From JALEFZ01 sp039820545 (GTDB lineage: Bacteria; Bacteroidota; Bacteroidia; J057), in the NCBI GenBank assembly GCA_039820545.1, contig JBCBPW010000007.1:62001-126000 (forward strand): DNA of 64,000 nucleotides, written 5' to 3'. The notes under the pieces were generated by a model. The model searched no databases. It was not told the DNA's origin and was given only the letters and a program-made list of their open reading frames with translations. Positions 62,895-64,000 of this stretch are shown piece by piece. How positions within the stretch are numbered: the first letter of the stretch is position 1; every line of letters starts with the position of its first letter. A program made the translations under genes and the position numbers.

Positions 62895-62944
62895 CTTGGA
62901 CCAAGCCGAAGGGCTTGGAGAATCTGCACGTGCTGCGGCACGTG
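62895..62944. repeat. Hairpin cluster CCAAGCC/GGCTTGG and CACGTGC/GCACGTG
   Basis: CTTGG-A-CCAAG (62895-62905), CCAAGCC-GAAG-GGCTTGG (62901-62918) and CACGTGC-TGCG-GCACGTG (62927-62944) overlap or abut, all with loops of one to four bases. Confidence 0.75.
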
Positions 62945-63048
62945 GCTACGGGGGATGGCGTGGCCATGTGGTATGGGGGCGATGCGCCTACGAGGCTTGC
63001 ATCGGATCGTCCCTATCCCTAACTTGTTTTCAACAATCTAACATCATC

Positions 63049-64000
63049 ATGTCTGAGCTTGCACTAGAAAGAATCCGTGAAAATAAACGTACCCAAGCGA
63101 AACGTCTGAATCTGGCTCGATGTGGGCTGACGGTGCTGCCTGACGAGCTGTTTGAGTGTGTATGGCTGGAGGAGTTGATTTTGAGTAATCGAATCTGGGA
63201 TTATGAGAAGGATGATTGGGTATTACCACATGGAAAAGGTTCCTTTAATCTAATACATCATGTCTCACCAAAATTCAAGAGACTAAAACACCTTCGTTCA
63301 TTATACTTAGGAGGAAGTGCAGTTCATAACAAATCTACAGATCAATGGCCAATATCTAATATATCGCCCTTACAACTGCTAAATAACCTGGAAACTTTGG
63401 ATCTTAAAAGTACTTTAATTCAAGATATTTCTCCTCTAAAATCTTGCAAAAACCTAAAAAATTTAGACCTAAGAAATACACCTGTTATCGATTTATCTGT
63501 ACTTGGTTCACTTCCCTCTCTAGAAATTATTGATCTCTCGGGAACTGAAGTCTCTGATATTACAGCTCTTCAGTCTCTTAGTTATCTACAAAAGCTTTAC
63601 TTGACTGGCACAAAAATTTCTAACATTATTAGTCTTGAGAAGCTAACATCACTAAAAATTCTGGATTTAGCACAAACTCAAATTTCAGATATTTCTTCTA
63701 TTCAGGAACTTAAATCACTTGAATCCATTAATCTAAGCAGGACTGAGGTCTCAGATTTTACACCTTTTAGAGAATTATCACAGTTGACCTTCCTTTTTCT
63801 CAACTCTTGTGATATTACTGACATATCAATTATAAAAAGTCTTAACAAGATTCAAGTATTAGACCTTACCAATACGAATATTTCAGATGTTTCACATTTA
63901 GAGAATCTTCAGCACTTACATACATTATCTTTAAATCAAACTCAAGTATGCGATATTTCTTCACTTTCAAGTTTGATATCTCTAAAAATAGTTCACTTAG
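63049..64000 (+). CDS. Leucine-rich repeat protein, 3' end outside the window
   Basis: The ATG at 63049 opens a frame that runs to the window end (317 codons seen). Residues 1-50 form an N-terminal cap with a first LRR of another type (KRLNLARCGLTVLPDELFEC). After a spacer, at least nine and a partial tenth 22-residue repeats follow, pattern LxxLxLxxTxIxDISxLxxLxx (for example LKILDLAQTQISDISSIQEL), the internalin/SDS22-like type. The gene start is about 55% GC on one line near 63121 against 27% near 63421, so the repeat region is compositionally foreign to its own N-terminus. What follows outside the window is unknown; LRRs of this style in Saprospiraceae-like genomes are often joined to COR/GTPase domains. 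Confidence 0.8.
   Translation, partial: MSELALERIRENKRTQAKRLNLARCGLTVLPDELFECVWLEELILSNRIWDYEKDDWVLPHGKGSFNLIHHVSPKFKRLKHLRSLYLGGSAVHNKSTDQWPISNISPLQLLNNLETLDLKSTLIQDISPLKSCKNLKNLDLRNTPVIDLSVLGSLPSLEIIDLSGTEVSDITALQSLSYLQKLYLTGTKISNIISLEKLTSLKILDLAQTQISDISSIQELKSLESINLSRTEVSDFTPFRELSQLTFLFLNSCDITDISIIKSLNKIQVLDLTNTNISDVSHLENLQHLHTLSLNQTQVCDISSLSSLISLKIVHL

Larger units (their letters stand above)
62689..63048. other. GC-rich region with a cluster of hairpins
   Basis: No gene is visible. Several perfect short stem-loops are packed here (62692-62733 and 62895-62944), unlike the sparse hairpins elsewhere. The composition differs sharply from the AT-rich LRR gene that follows. Confidence 0.55.

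Overview
This is a bacterial chromosome window of about 46-50% GC by eye, and it comes from a member of the Bacteroidota. The evidence is a type IX secretion (T9SS) C-terminal sorting domain, DUF5103 and DUF5777 proteins, a BatA-like von Willebrand factor A (VWA) protein, and promoters of the TTTG / TAnnTTTG type. A dockerin-like domain at 47.3 kb and a leucine-rich repeat (LRR) protein of a Saprospiraceae-like style make a Saprospiria relative my best guess, but the class is an inference. I see no rRNA, tRNA, CRISPR array or prophage. Mobile DNA is limited to one IS200-type transposase and several families of short hairpin repeats.

Layout. 0.4-2.2 kb: DUF2461 protein, TetR regulator, small membrane protein. 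2.4-3.0 kb: IS200/REP-associated-type tyrosine transposase with hairpins upstream. 3.8-5.2 kb: a MetR-like LysR helix-turn-helix fused to a complete SAM-dependent methyltransferase, with a consensus MetR box and three tandem two-hairpin repeats upstream. 5.3-12.4 kb: papain-like protease, BatA-like protein, a secreted M1-aminopeptidase homologue lacking its zinc site, DUF5103 lipoprotein, ADP-ribosylglycohydrolase. 12.7-17.1 kb: a 52-aa exported peptide, a glycine-rich RRM RNA-binding protein, a VWA-like protein, a short-chain dehydrogenase, an orphan MlaE permease. 17.6-24.1 kb: a large thioester alpha-2-macroglobulin and an inositol-monophosphatase-family enzyme. 24.6-28.3 kb: a small gene pair, then an OB-fold protein, a cytochrome-c-like lipoprotein, YceI and a DUF5777 barrel. 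28.5-35.5 kb: gltX, a membrane coiled-coil protein, enoyl-CoA hydratase, a WG-repeat lipoprotein, a T9SS cargo protein and rpmB.

36.3-40.8 kb is one tightly packed minus-strand operon: DUF1028 protein, NRAMP-like transporter, pxpA, pxpB, pxpC. It is a 5-oxoproline utilisation module, and its transporter has lost the canonical metal ligands. 41-48.5 kb: two DinB-like or unknown proteins, a family-39-like glycosyltransferase, an S9 peptidase, a long AT-rich gap, and a dockerin-like lipoprotein. 48.7-55.5 kb: prfB with its programmed +1 frameshift, an MBOAT O-acyltransferase translationally coupled to an SGNH hydrolase with an embedded LysM, and a subtilase on a polytopic membrane domain. 56-64 kb: a degenerate GH78-like lipoprotein, NUDIX hydrolase, orphan ParA, a TIM-barrel lipoprotein, an erythromycin-esterase-family lipoprotein, a hairpin cluster, and the start of an LRR protein that runs off the window.

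The most interesting objects are the MetR-HTH/methyltransferase fusion with its matching operator, the metal-ligand-less NRAMP plus secreted Ntn-hydrolase-like protein in the oxoprolinase operon, the zinc-less M1 homologue, and the hairpin repeat families that sit in the same window as a solitary Y1 transposase.
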